A program made the position numbers and the translations under genes. Positions 35,084 to 43,473 of a stretch of DNA of 64,000 bases are shown one piece after another (within the stretch, counting starts at the first letter, position 1; the number at the start of each line of letters is the position of its first letter). The DNA is from Isosphaeraceae bacterium EP7 (GTDB taxonomy: Bacteria; Planctomycetota; Planctomycetia; Isosphaerales; Isosphaeraceae). The notes beneath the pieces were generated by a model, which had not been told where the DNA came from, searched no databases, and saw nothing but the letters and a program-made list of their open reading frames with translations. The stretch spans positions 3,607,174 through 3,671,173 of the forward strand of contig CP151667.1 of assembly GCA_038400315.1 (NCBI GenBank), in the 5' to 3' direction.

Positions 35084-36277
35084 TCATGGCGTCGGCTCGG
35101 CCTTGAGGGGCTTGTACCAGACGAGGTTATGCGTCTTTCCGCCGATGGCCACGACGTCGGGCGTGCCGTCGCCGTCGAGGTCCCCCCCGCGCAGGTCCTG
35201 GGCGGCGATGGCGGCGTCGACGACGGTTTTCGTCCAGGCCTTGCCGTCCCAGTCGTAGGCGAAGACGCTGGTTCCCTTGCCCCGGAAGCCGGCGAAAATC
35301 TCGTCATCACCGTCGCGGTCGACGTCGGCCACCCAGAGGGCGTGGCCGTCGACGAGGGACGCGTCGAGGACCTGCCGCTCGCCGAATCGGCCCGAGCCGG
35401 GCTCGGTCTCGGGGCAGATGACGACCTCGGTGCCGTGCCAGGGCTCGATGGTGGCCAGGAACCTGCGGCCCCCCTTCATCCGGCCGAGGTGGACCTCGCT
35501 GGAGCCGGTGCGCGGGGCCGACTGGGGGGCGCCGGGTGCCAGCTTGGTGACGATGAACTTGTCCTTGGCCGGGCGGTCGACCTGGACGCGGGACACGCCG
35601 CCCTGGCTGGCGGTGAGGATGTCGGATCGGCCGTCGCCGTTGTAGTCGATCACGTCGATGGCGTGCATCACCGGGAAGGCGGGCTCGAGCGTGCGGCCGG
35701 CCCATTCGACCTCGCCCTGACCCGGCCTGGGCCGGAAGAGCCTGAGCGTTGCGCCTTCCTGGTCGAAGGCCGGGCCTTTGGCCGATCGGCCGAAGATGGG
35801 TGCGACGACCAGGGTGGGGCCGGGGCCGTCGCCGAAGTTGCCCGAGCGCAGGCGGTGGATGCTCCCAAGGTCGGCCAGCTTGCGGAAGCTCCAGCCGCCG
35901 TCGGGCCCTTCCTTCTGGGTGGCCAGGCCGAGCTTGCCCCTGGTCGGGTCGTTCATCGAGAACTCATAGGCGATGGCGACCTCGGCGCGGCCATCGCCGT
36001 CGAGGTCGGCGGTGGCGGTGCTGATGATGCCCGGAGTCTGCGTGCCGGATGTGATGATGTGCTTCGTCCAGCTCGGATTTTCATACCAGGCGCTGGTTCC
36101 GCCACCCAGGCCGACGACGTCGGGCTTGCCGTCTCCGTTGACGTCGGCGACCTCGACCTGGTAGCCGTCGGGGATGGATTCGTCGAGGACGAACCGGTCG
36201 AATTTAAGGGAGCCGGCGAATGCCGGGCCGGCACCCATCAGGGCGAGCGCGAAGGCGGCGGCGAGTCGTCGGTTCAT
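35084..36277 (-). CDS. Secreted FG-GAP/VCBS repeat protein
   Basis: A 397-aa exported beta-propeller. A signal peptide (MNRRLAAAFALALMGAGPAF) is followed by repeats with the calcium-binding pattern VNGDGKPDVV, LDGDGRAEVAIA, YNGDGRSDILTA, DRDGDDEIFAG and LDGDGTPDVVAIG. In planctomycetes such proteins are common and probably bind ligands or act as lectin-like surface proteins. It is the second gene from the 3' end of a minus-strand run and lies 35 nt from the gene before it, so cotranscription is likely. Confidence 0.88.
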   Translation of the reverse strand: MNRRLAAAFALALMGAGPAFAGSLKFDRFVLDESIPDGYQVEVADVNGDGKPDVVGLGGGTSAWYENPSWTKHIITSGTQTPGIISTATADLDGDGRAEVAIAYEFSMNDPTRGKLGLATQKEGPDGGWSFRKLADLGSIHRLRSGNFGDGPGPTLVVAPIFGRSAKGPAFDQEGATLRLFRPRPGQGEVEWAGRTLEPAFPVMHAIDVIDYNGDGRSDILTASQGGVSRVQVDRPAKDKFIVTKLAPGAPQSAPRTGSSEVHLGRMKGGRRFLATIEPWHGTEVVICPETEPGSGRFGERQVLDASLVDGHALWVADVDRDGDDEIFAGFRGKGTSVFAYDWDGKAWTKTVVDAAIAAQDLRGGDLDGDGTPDVVAIGGKTHNLVWYKPLKAEPTP

Positions 36278-36312
36278 GCTGGGTTGCCTCGGACTAGGTC
36301 GGTCGAATTCGT

Positions 36313-37185
36313 TTATTCGAGGGTCTTGATGCCCCAGCCGGCGGGGGCCCCGGCGGTATCCTCGGGCTTGACGGCGAACTGGCTGATGTCGATGTCGTCG
36401 CGGATGTCGCCTTCCAGGCCCTTAAGGCGGTTCTCGAGCTGGGCGACCCGCTGCTCCAGGAGGATGATCCGGGCCTCGACCTCGTCGGCGCGGCGGGGTC
36501 GAGGGACCTCGGGGTAGCCGAGCTGGCGCTGGAGGGCCGAGAAGAGGTAGAGCGGATCTCGGCCGCGGTTGGCACGCGCGATCCGGCCTTCCTTCTCGCC
36601 GAAGAGGATGGGGAACTTGGGGATGTAGTCCGGGGTGCGGCGGAGGCAGTCCTTGACGTAAAGCTCGGACCGGACGTAGATGAGGTCGGCGAAGTCGACG
36701 TCGCCGAGCCGGGCGCGGAGCAGCCTGATGTAGTCGGACCACTCGGCCGAGTAGAACGGGTCGTCGGCCATGGCGGCCAGGCCGGGTCCGTAGCCCAGGC
36801 GGTTGCGGGAGAGGGCCTCGAACTGGTAGACGAACAGGCCGGGGGCCGAGGGACCGTCGGCGCGGTACTTGGACTCGCGCTGGAGGATGAGCAGGGCTTG
36901 ATCCATCGAGAACCGGCTGAAGTCGAGCTCGGCCTGGGCGATGACGTGCGTCTGGAAGGGGGCGAAGTAGTGGCCCAGGCGGGCCATCGCCGGGCTCATC
37001 AGGCCGCTCCCCTTGACCTCGCTGAGCAGGAACGAGACGGCCATGGGAAGCTTGGTGGTGGTCAGCAGCTCCTCGCCGATGCGCGCCAGGATGTCCTGCG
37101 AGGGAACCCCGTCGAGCATCCGCTCGCGGAAGGCCTCGAAGAAGTGGGCCTGCTCGATGTATTCCTCGCGGTCGAGAACCGGCAT
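36313..37185 (-). CDS. Conserved-looking protein of unknown function (290 aa)
   Basis: I do not recognise this protein. It is mainly helical and soluble, with the start MPVLDREEYIEQAHFF, a central block FAPFQTHVIAQAELDFSRFS, and EWSDYIRLLRARLGDVDFAD. Near the C-terminus a heptad-like stretch (VEARIILLEQRVAQLENRLK) predicts a coiled coil. The ATG at 37185 has GGGGGA 6-8 nt upstream; a GTG at 37200 is the alternative. It sits between the beta-grasp-like membrane protein and the FG-GAP protein, all on the same strand with short gaps. Confidence 0.7.
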   Translation of the reverse strand: MPVLDREEYIEQAHFFEAFRERMLDGVPSQDILARIGEELLTTTKLPMAVSFLLSEVKGSGLMSPAMARLGHYFAPFQTHVIAQAELDFSRFSMDQALLILQRESKYRADGPSAPGLFVYQFEALSRNRLGYGPGLAAMADDPFYSAEWSDYIRLLRARLGDVDFADLIYVRSELYVKDCLRRTPDYIPKFPILFGEKEGRIARANRGRDPLYLFSALQRQLGYPEVPRPRRADEVEARIILLEQRVAQLENRLKGLEGDIRDDIDISQFAVKPEDTAGAPAGWGIKTLE

Positions 37186-37263
37186 TCGGCCATCCCCCAC
37201 GTCTCGGCGCGGTGCCCGGCGGTCGCCGGCCCTTTGGTTCGATTGTAACCCGACGTCCTCGCT

Positions 37264-38346
37264 TCAGGCGACCGGCCGGGGGGGCTCCCAGAAGGCGTCG
37301 GCCGACCTGGGCCTGGACCGCGCGTAGAGCAGGGCCGCCGCGGCGAACAGGCCGACGGCCAGCAGCTCGGGCGAGAGCGACGAGGCGGCCGTGCGCAGGA
37401 GCCGGCCGTAGATCGAGAAGCCTTGCTCGGCCTGAGACTCGAAGTCGAGCCGGTAGAGCCGCAGCAGCGCCTGGCCGAACGGCAGGACCACCGCCAAGCT
37501 CGCCGCGACGATCGCCGCGCGAGGTCGCCGGACCTGGATTTGCAGCGGGATGGCCGCGAGCCGGACGCCCCCCTGGCGAATCACGACCTGGGCATGCTCG
37601 ATGTCGCCGACCACCTTCGGGGTGACCCAGAACGTGGCCTCGACGTCGCCGGCCTCGATCCGCAGGGGCATGCGCGGCGGGTAGCAGTCGCAACCGGGAA
37701 GGATCGGCTCGACCTCGACATCGGAGCCGATGGCGATGTCGAACGGGTCGGCGGTGCGCTGGTCGACCCCGGCGCGGTCGATGGCCTCGACGGGGTCCTT
37801 CGACACGATGACTCGCAGGGGGAAGAGGCGGTCGGGGTTCATCCGGCGGAAGTAGCGGACCGTCCCCAGGCGCCTGACCGCGGGGACTTCCGGGGCGGGC
37901 GGTTCGACCCGGATCTCGGGCGAGAGGCCCGAAGGCGGGAGCGGCGATGCGGGCGAGACGAGCATAGGGGGCGCGAGAAAGGGGGGCACGGCCGGCGCGG
38001 GCGGGCCTTGGAGCGGTGGGACACGGATCGGCCCACGGGCAGGGGGCGTGTCGGGGCGGTTGATCTCGGGACTGGGAAGGGGCTCGCCGCCGGGCCTGAT
38101 CCGGACGTCCAGCCGGATCAACTCCCAGTCGGCCGCGCCCGGGATGGCCCCGTCGACGGTCTGCCCCCAGTCGAGCACCTCGCGGCCGAACCGGACGACC
38201 CAGGCGGCGGTGTCCGGCCAGAGGCCGTGCTGCCTGAGGACTTCGCGCACGACCTCGTCGAGCCGCGCGGAGGCGGGCCTGGTCAGCCGTTCGGCGTAGG
38301 TCCGGCCTTCATACTCGACGACGACGTGCAGGCGGATCTCGGCCAT
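37264..38346 (-). CDS. Membrane protein with beta-grasp-like N-terminus and two C-terminal TM segments
   Basis: A 360-aa protein not assigned to a known family. Residues about 1-85 (EIRLHVVVEYEGRTYAERL, then RLDEVVREVLRQHGL) have the strand-strand-helix pattern of a ubiquitin-like/YukD-type beta-grasp fold. A proline-rich linker runs to about 160. Residues 165-295 look like beta-sandwich repeats (CDCYPPRMPLRIEAGDVEATFWV). Two membrane segments follow (AAIVAASLAVVLPFGQALL and PELLAVGLFAAAALLY). The fold readings are my own pattern reading and not certain. The start at 38346 fits the fold; an in-frame start 69 nt upstream is possible. Confidence 0.65.
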   Translation of the reverse strand: MAEIRLHVVVEYEGRTYAERLTRPASARLDEVVREVLRQHGLWPDTAAWVVRFGREVLDWGQTVDGAIPGAADWELIRLDVRIRPGGEPLPSPEINRPDTPPARGPIRVPPLQGPPAPAVPPFLAPPMLVSPASPLPPSGLSPEIRVEPPAPEVPAVRRLGTVRYFRRMNPDRLFPLRVIVSKDPVEAIDRAGVDQRTADPFDIAIGSDVEVEPILPGCDCYPPRMPLRIEAGDVEATFWVTPKVVGDIEHAQVVIRQGGVRLAAIPLQIQVRRPRAAIVAASLAVVLPFGQALLRLYRLDFESQAEQGFSIYGRLLRTAASSLSPELLAVGLFAAAALLYARSRPRSADAFWEPPRPVA

Positions 38347-38386
38347 CGACGGTTGGACCTCGTGGGAGGAAGCGTTGCGGGCCAGG

Positions 38387-39076
38387 TCACCAGTCGATCG
38401 TGGCGACCGGGGCATGGGCCAGGTCGGCGGCGGTCCAGTCGGCCTCGGAAAGCTGGTCGGCCTTAAAGGTGGTGGTCAGCCCCAGGCAGCGCATGCCGGC
38501 CGACTTGGCGGCGGCCACTCCGGCGATGGCATCTTCCACGACGAGGCAGTTGGCCGGCGGGAGATTCAGGCGGCGGGCGGCCTCAAGGAAGATGTCTGGG
38601 GCCGGCTTCTTGCGGGCGACTTGCAGCCCGTCAACCACCGCGTCGAATCGGTCCGGGGGCAGGCCGATCGCGGAGAGATTGGCGTTCACCTTGATGGCAT
38701 CTGCGCTGGAGGCCACGGCGATTGCCAGCCCTCGGCGACGGCACTCGGCGACGAAGTCGTGGACGCCGGGCAGCGGCCCGAGCTTCCCCTTGATCAGCTC
38801 GATGTAGATCGCGTAAGTCCGCGCCTTGTCGGCGACCGGGTCGAGCGGGATGCCCAGAGCCTCGGCCGGGCCGCCGATGAACCGATCCTCGCCCATCCCG
38901 ACGAACGGCCGATAAGCCTCATGGCCGACGGTGAAGCCCTTCTCGGCGAACATCCGCGAGGCGGCCTCGGCGATGAACGGCTCGGAGTCGACGAGTACCC
39001 CGTCCATGTCGAAGATCACCCCCCGCAGGAGTCGTAAGGTCGTCGGGGGGGCGTCGTGGGGAATGGTCGAGGTCAT
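38387..39076 (-). CDS. HAD-family phosphatase (beta-phosphoglucomutase-like)
   Basis: A 229-aa HAD hydrolase. Motif I reads FDMDGVLVDSEP with nucleophile Asp23 and acid Asp25, motif II is ASSAD, the lysine is in KKPAPDIFLEAA and motif IV is VVEDAIAG. The helical cap between motif I and II is the size of beta-phosphoglucomutase and of small sugar-phosphate phosphatases. The substrate is open. It begins the minus-strand run that continues through the beta-grasp membrane protein 40 nt downstream. Confidence 0.92.
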   Translation of the reverse strand: MTSTIPHDAPPTTLRLLRGVIFDMDGVLVDSEPFIAEAASRMFAEKGFTVGHEAYRPFVGMGEDRFIGGPAEALGIPLDPVADKARTYAIYIELIKGKLGPLPGVHDFVAECRRRGLAIAVASSADAIKVNANLSAIGLPPDRFDAVVDGLQVARKKPAPDIFLEAARRLNLPPANCLVVEDAIAGVAAAKSAGMRCLGLTTTFKADQLSEADWTAADLAHAPVATIDW

Positions 39077-39127
39077 CGTCGGTCCAGTGCATCGTTAGGT
39101 CGGTCATTCCGCCCTCGACAGAACCCT

Positions 39128-39206
39128 CGCGCCGAGTTGGGTTCGTTCCGCGCCGAGTTGGGTTCGTTCCGCGCCGAGTTGGGTTCGTTCCGCGCCGAGT
39201 TGGGTT
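39128..39206. repeat. 21-bp tandem repeat, about 3.8 copies
   Basis: The unit CGCGCCGAGTTGGGTTCGTTC is repeated perfectly at 39128, 39149 and 39170, with a truncated copy at 39191-39206. It lies upstream of the HAD gene in an otherwise unremarkable gap. The 21-bp period is two helical turns and keeps a reading frame on both strands. Confidence 0.9.
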
Positions 39207-39363
39207 TGATCTGGTGGTCCATGTGGGGCTTGAGATTACGTTGGTTTTCGACAAAGGCCCATTGAGATAGTCCTGAGGGATGAGGGTTTTGTCCTGCCTA
39301 TTTTGGGGATCGGCAAAAATAGGCTTGAATGGTGATTTCTGGCATCAAACCGGGTCTGGGGGT

Positions 39364-39951
39364 TCAGTTGACGAGGTTCGGGACAGGGAGGAGGGGGTAC
39401 TGGGCTTCGTCCAGGAGTGTGGTGGTGGTCAGGTGGGGGTAAGGGGTGAAGAAGCGGGCCGCCAGGCGGGGGGAGCCGAGGGTGCATTCCTTTTCGAGGA
39501 CGTAGTACTTGTTGTACTGGTCGATGAGGCGGTTGGCACGGTCGAGGTCGAGGGCGCGAAGGAAGGCGGACCAGCGGCGGTTGAAACGCTCCAGGCTGGC
39601 GATCAGCTCGGCGGCGATGGTCTGGATGCGCCTCGGCGAGAGGGGCTGATCGGCCCAACGGGGGGGCTCGGCGCCGGCGAGGGGCCAGAGTACTTCGATG
39701 GGGCGGTCGAAGGCGGCGGGCCAGGCTTCGGGGCCGGTCACGGCGCGGGACCACTGGCGGAGGCGGACCTGGACCATGTCGAGCATGCCGGCCCGCTCGC
39801 GGCGGCAGCGGTCGTGCAGGCGGGCCAGGACGTGTTCCAGCTCCTGGCCGCGGCGGGCGAAGGCTGGGGTGTCGAACAGGCCGACGAGCTGGCGCAGCTC
39901 GGTGTCGACGTTGCCCATCGGGGTCGAGTCGTATCCAGCGTCGTCGGACAT
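39364..39951 (-). CDS. Protein of unknown function (195 aa)
   Basis: A soluble, mostly helical protein with no motif I recognise. Notable segments are LVGLFDTPAFARRGQELEHV, RRIQTIAAELIASLERFNRR, and NRLIDQYNKYYVLEKECTLG. It begins 20 nt after the solute-binding lipoprotein gene, so both are likely one transcript. Members of planctomycete genomes appear to keep such a gene, but I infer that from general style only. Confidence 0.68.
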   Translation of the reverse strand: MSDDAGYDSTPMGNVDTELRQLVGLFDTPAFARRGQELEHVLARLHDRCRRERAGMLDMVQVRLRQWSRAVTGPEAWPAAFDRPIEVLWPLAGAEPPRWADQPLSPRRIQTIAAELIASLERFNRRWSAFLRALDLDRANRLIDQYNKYYVLEKECTLGSPRLAARFFTPYPHLTTTTLLDEAQYPLLPVPNLVN

Positions 39952-39971
39952 GATTGATCTCGCCCGTGAAC

Positions 39972-41516
39972 CTAGCGTGCGGGGGGCTGGGCGGCGGTTT
40001 CCAGGGTGTTCAGGGTCCGGCGGTAATGCCAGACCTGGCGGGCACGGCCGAGGAGGTCGGTGCGCCGATCCCAGGAGGCCGAGACCTCGGCCAGGGCCTT
40101 GTCGGCGGGCGTGCCGGCGAGGGCCGCGAGTCGGCCTTTGGTCAGGTCGGACAGGTAGCCGGCGGCGTCGTGAATGCGCAGGCCTGGGAGGACCCGAGGG
40201 GCCCGCAAGGTCTTCTCGACGGCCTCGGCCCACTGGCGGGCGTCGACGCCGGGGGCCGATCGTGGATTGGGCAACCCCTGGCGGAGCTGGGCGTTGCGGG
40301 TGGCGAGCTGGGGAGCGACGCGGTCGGCGCGGAGGCGATTGGTGGTGTCGGGGCCGGCCAGGAACAGGGCGAAGTCGAGCGCCGCAACGCGGGACGGGCC
40401 GTCGAGCTTCGCCGCCACCCCCACGAGCCAGCCCCCGCCGTCGGGCAGATAGCTGGCCTGGTTTGGGGACTCGGTCGATTCCCAGGCCTTGCGGGCGGGA
40501 TCGTAGACGCGGGACGAGCCGGGCAGGGGGGCGACTGCGATCGCGTTGGCGTCGCCCCATTCGGAAGCACGCTCGGCGCGGTCGACGAGCATCGCCACAT
40601 TGCCGGCCGCGAACGCCGCACGGGCGGCTTTGGCGTCGAATTTGTTCATGCCCGGCGGGCCCGATGGGGCGAGCTTGACGAGGGCAGCCATCGCTTCCAC
40701 GAACGGGGGGGACGCGACGCGCGGGACCATCGTGTCGGACTCGAACAGGTACGAATACTGGTCGCGATGCTGGCCCGCGGCGGCCGCTCGGGCGAGGAAG
40801 AGGGCGTCGGCGGTCCCCTCGGTGTCGTCGCCCAGGGCGAGCGCGATCCCGAAGTCGGGCTGGCCGTCACCGCTCCAGTCCTTGCCGTTGAGCGCGGCGG
40901 CCAGGGCGTCGAGCTGACTCCAGGTGGCGGGAGGGGCCAGCTCGACCTTGGCCGAGCTGGCGGCGGCCTTGCTGGCCTCGGAGTCGAGCGCCGCGCGATT
41001 CATGACGAGGACGAACCCGGTGCCGCCCAGCGGCAGGGCGAACCGATCGGCGCCGTAGTGGGTCACCTGGTCGCGATAGACGGGGATCAGGTCGCCGGCC
41101 TTGAAGGAGTCGGTCTCCTCGACTTTGGCCGGATCGGCCGTCGATTCGGATTCGGCCCTGGGTCTGGGCTTGAGAGCCAGGTCGGGGATGACGGCCAGGA
41201 CGCCGGCGTCGACGAGGTCGCCCAGGCGTTCGCCCGGGAAGATGAGGAGGTCGACGCCTCCGAGGACCTTGAGGTCCACGGGTTCCTGGCGGACGCTGAC
41301 CTCGGCTCCTCGGGTGGCCGCCCATTCGCCTCGCTGGCCTTCGACGGCCGATTTCAGGCCCTCGGCGCCGACCATCCCGACGACGAGCTTGACCCCCTTG
41401 AACGACGCGGCCTTGCCCACGCCCGGCTCGTCGGCCGCCGGCCCGCCGCAGCCCGATTCCAACACCAGGGCCAACAGCAGGCCCGACACCAAGGCGACTG
41501 ATCGCATACCCAGCAT
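39972..41516 (-). CDS. Extracellular solute-binding lipoprotein (ABC sugar-type)
   Basis: A 514-aa lipoprotein. The signal sequence ends in LALVLESGCGG, giving a lipid-modified Cys, although the -3 position is Glu instead of Leu. The mature part follows family-1 solute-binding proteins: VDLLIFPGERLGDLVDAGVL, ALPLGGTGFVLVMNRAAL, TWSQLDALAAALNG, FAAGNVAMLVDRAERASEWG, and a conserved GWLVGVAAKL. No permease or ATPase genes are nearby. The start at 41516 is preferred over upstream in-frame codons because the signal peptide begins here. Confidence 0.85.
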   Translation of the reverse strand: MLGMRSVALVSGLLLALVLESGCGGPAADEPGVGKAASFKGVKLVVGMVGAEGLKSAVEGQRGEWAATRGAEVSVRQEPVDLKVLGGVDLLIFPGERLGDLVDAGVLAVIPDLALKPRPRAESESTADPAKVEETDSFKAGDLIPVYRDQVTHYGADRFALPLGGTGFVLVMNRAALDSEASKAAASSAKVELAPPATWSQLDALAAALNGKDWSGDGQPDFGIALALGDDTEGTADALFLARAAAAGQHRDQYSYLFESDTMVPRVASPPFVEAMAALVKLAPSGPPGMNKFDAKAARAAFAAGNVAMLVDRAERASEWGDANAIAVAPLPGSSRVYDPARKAWESTESPNQASYLPDGGGWLVGVAAKLDGPSRVAALDFALFLAGPDTTNRLRADRVAPQLATRNAQLRQGLPNPRSAPGVDARQWAEAVEKTLRAPRVLPGLRIHDAAGYLSDLTKGRLAALAGTPADKALAEVSASWDRRTDLLGRARQVWHYRRTLNTLETAAQPPAR

Positions 41517-41742
41517 TCCGATCGAAGCTCCCGGGCCCGGAATCCGGAGGCCCCGGCCGATTCGCCATGCGACGAGTCGAGCGGGCCAGACCATGAGGAG
41601 ATGGTACGACGGCGGGGCTTGGCGGGTCAAATCGACGCGGGCGGGCGTCCCCAGGGCGCGCGACGGAGGCGGTGCGAGGGTGGCCATCGGGCCCGCCTCG
41701 TACCGCCTCGGTTGTCCCGTTAGGTTCTCGAAACGGGCCGGC

Positions 41743-42426
41743 TCAGACGTCGATGCCCAGGCGGTAACGCAGCTCCTCGAACTGGTCGCGGTAGACGTCG
41801 TCGGTCGAGTGGAGATGCTCGGCCTCGGAGATGAATTTGAGGGTGTCGTCCCGCTTCATCCCGTGGCTGAGGAGGATCTCCTCGAACGGGTCGAGGTCAT
41901 GGGCGTAGACGAAGAGGAGCTTGTGCTCGTCGAACTGCACTTCCATCGGGCCGCCGGGGTTCAGGGCGGCCAGGCCGGTGCAGCCGTCGTGCAGCAGCAG
42001 CTGCTCGTAGTCGTACAGGGTGCTCTTGAGGATCACCGTGTCCATGTGCTCGCGGTACATATCCGCGTGCGAGCCCGGCTCGCTCTGGTGGCTGGACTCC
42101 ATGACCACGTCGACCTCGTCGCCCAGGGGGTCGAGAAGGTCCATGAGCACGTCGAAGAGCTTGTCGGCCGAGACGCTGGCCGCCAGGACGGGCATGGTGC
42201 TGCCCGACTCGGGGTCGCGGTACACGTCGCGGCGATACCCTTCGCGGGGGATCACCTCGAGGCCGATGGACGGCCGGACGGCGTCGGTGAGCGTGAATTC
42301 GCCGTACTGCCCGACCTTCAGGTGGGCGTCGAGCTGATCCTGGCTCAGATCATCGAAGCTCGTCCGGGGCATGCGACCGGGATTATTACGCAAGACCCGC
42401 TCGAGGAATCGCTGAATAAAGCTCAT
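41743..42426 (-). CDS. Conserved-looking protein of unknown function (227 aa)
   Basis: A soluble acidic protein with no recognised domain. It starts MSFIQRFLERVLRNNPGR, has LTDAVRPSIGLEVIPREG, a segment VDVVMESSHQSEPGSHAD, and ends FEELRYRLGIDV. The start at 42426 is well supported by GGGAGGAGGGG upstream. It stands alone, divergent from a 1-kb gene-poor region. No function is assigned. Confidence 0.72.
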   Translation of the reverse strand: MSFIQRFLERVLRNNPGRMPRTSFDDLSQDQLDAHLKVGQYGEFTLTDAVRPSIGLEVIPREGYRRDVYRDPESGSTMPVLAASVSADKLFDVLMDLLDPLGDEVDVVMESSHQSEPGSHADMYREHMDTVILKSTLYDYEQLLLHDGCTGLAALNPGGPMEVQFDEHKLLFVYAHDLDPFEEILLSHGMKRDDTLKFISEAEHLHSTDDVYRDQFEELRYRLGIDV

Positions 42427-43473
42427 GGGAAAGGGTCCCCTCCTCCCGCAGACGATCATAGAAATAGATGAATGCGAACTGCTAACCTTGGTCGTCGTGT
42501 CGGGCCGCCATGGGAGGTTAAGTTCCCGTGACTTGGCCATCCTAGGCGGTTGCCTGACACTGCGTCCGAGGGAGTGAATACCCGCCGAGGGGACGGTTGC
42601 CTTCCCGTGGCAACATGACACTGCGGTACTTCTCTATATACCACGTCTGGCGTCGAAAATCTGACGAAGTTGCGAAACAGAGTGGAGCAAATCCGAGAGG
42701 CAGACCGACGCGCCAGAAGGCATCCGTTGATCCTCCCAGGAGGGCCGTCCGGACGGCTTGGCGTTCGACTCGGGAGAACTTGAGAGCAAAGTGCGTGCCT
42801 AAAGTCTCCCGGGGATGGGCGGCCGATAAATCGGCAGGTACCTGACAGGACTTGAGTCGAAAAATAAATTCAAGTTCGGGTTGCACTGCCCTGTGAGCAG
42901 TGACAAAAGTTCATCGGTTGCCCTCATTTCTTGTAACTATTTCCGGCGTCGATCGCGAGGATTGTGGCAATCCTGGGGTTCGTCCGTCGTGTCCCGTCAA
43001 CGTCCTCGTGTTTCGCCACTCGGGTCAGCAAGGCACTGCCCCGGCGGCGCCACGATTCGCCCTCGTCGAGCTGTCTGTTGAAGGGGTTGCGACGAGAGAT
43101 TGGATTTTTCGACGCGATCTGGGGAGATGATTGGTTTGCGGGGTTTATAGGGGAAAAATTCCGCGAGGCGAAGGCCCTTGATCCGGGTCGGAGGAGGGTT
43201 TGGCCGGGTCGGCCGTCGCCCGGCCGTCGGGGTCTGCTATACTCTCGGTCCGCCCGGGGTTAAGGTGCCGAGTCGGCCGCGTGCCGCTTGCCCAGCCCAA
43301 CGGCGATCGTGGCCCGCCTCGGCCCCTGGAGGCCGGCGGCCAACGGTTCGGCCGGATTAGGGGCGTGGTCGCCGCGGCCTTGAGCCCCGAGGGGCGAGAA
43401 GAACCCGGCCCTTTGACTTTGATAGGCATCGTCGCGTCGGCTCAAAGACGTCGAAGTGGAAGCGAAGGCCCCC
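42427..43473. other. Gene-poor region of about 1 kb
   Basis: No reading frame here has homology I recognise. The base composition is less GC-rich than in the neighbouring genes. A 10-bp direct repeat TGACACTGCG occurs at 42555-42564 and 42616-42625, and a hairpin GTTGCC-ttcccgt-GGCAAC lies between them (42596-42614). A TATA-rich spot is at about 42635. The last part must hold the serS promoter. It may be the site of a lost gene. Confidence 0.45.

Noticed and set aside
39077-39363. CRISPR-like array at the 21-bp repeats
   Set aside because: The units are directly adjacent with no spacers, so it is a simple tandem repeat.
42542-42886. Minus-strand frame in the gap before serS
   Set aside because: No homology, no ribosome site and a composition typical of chance frames.
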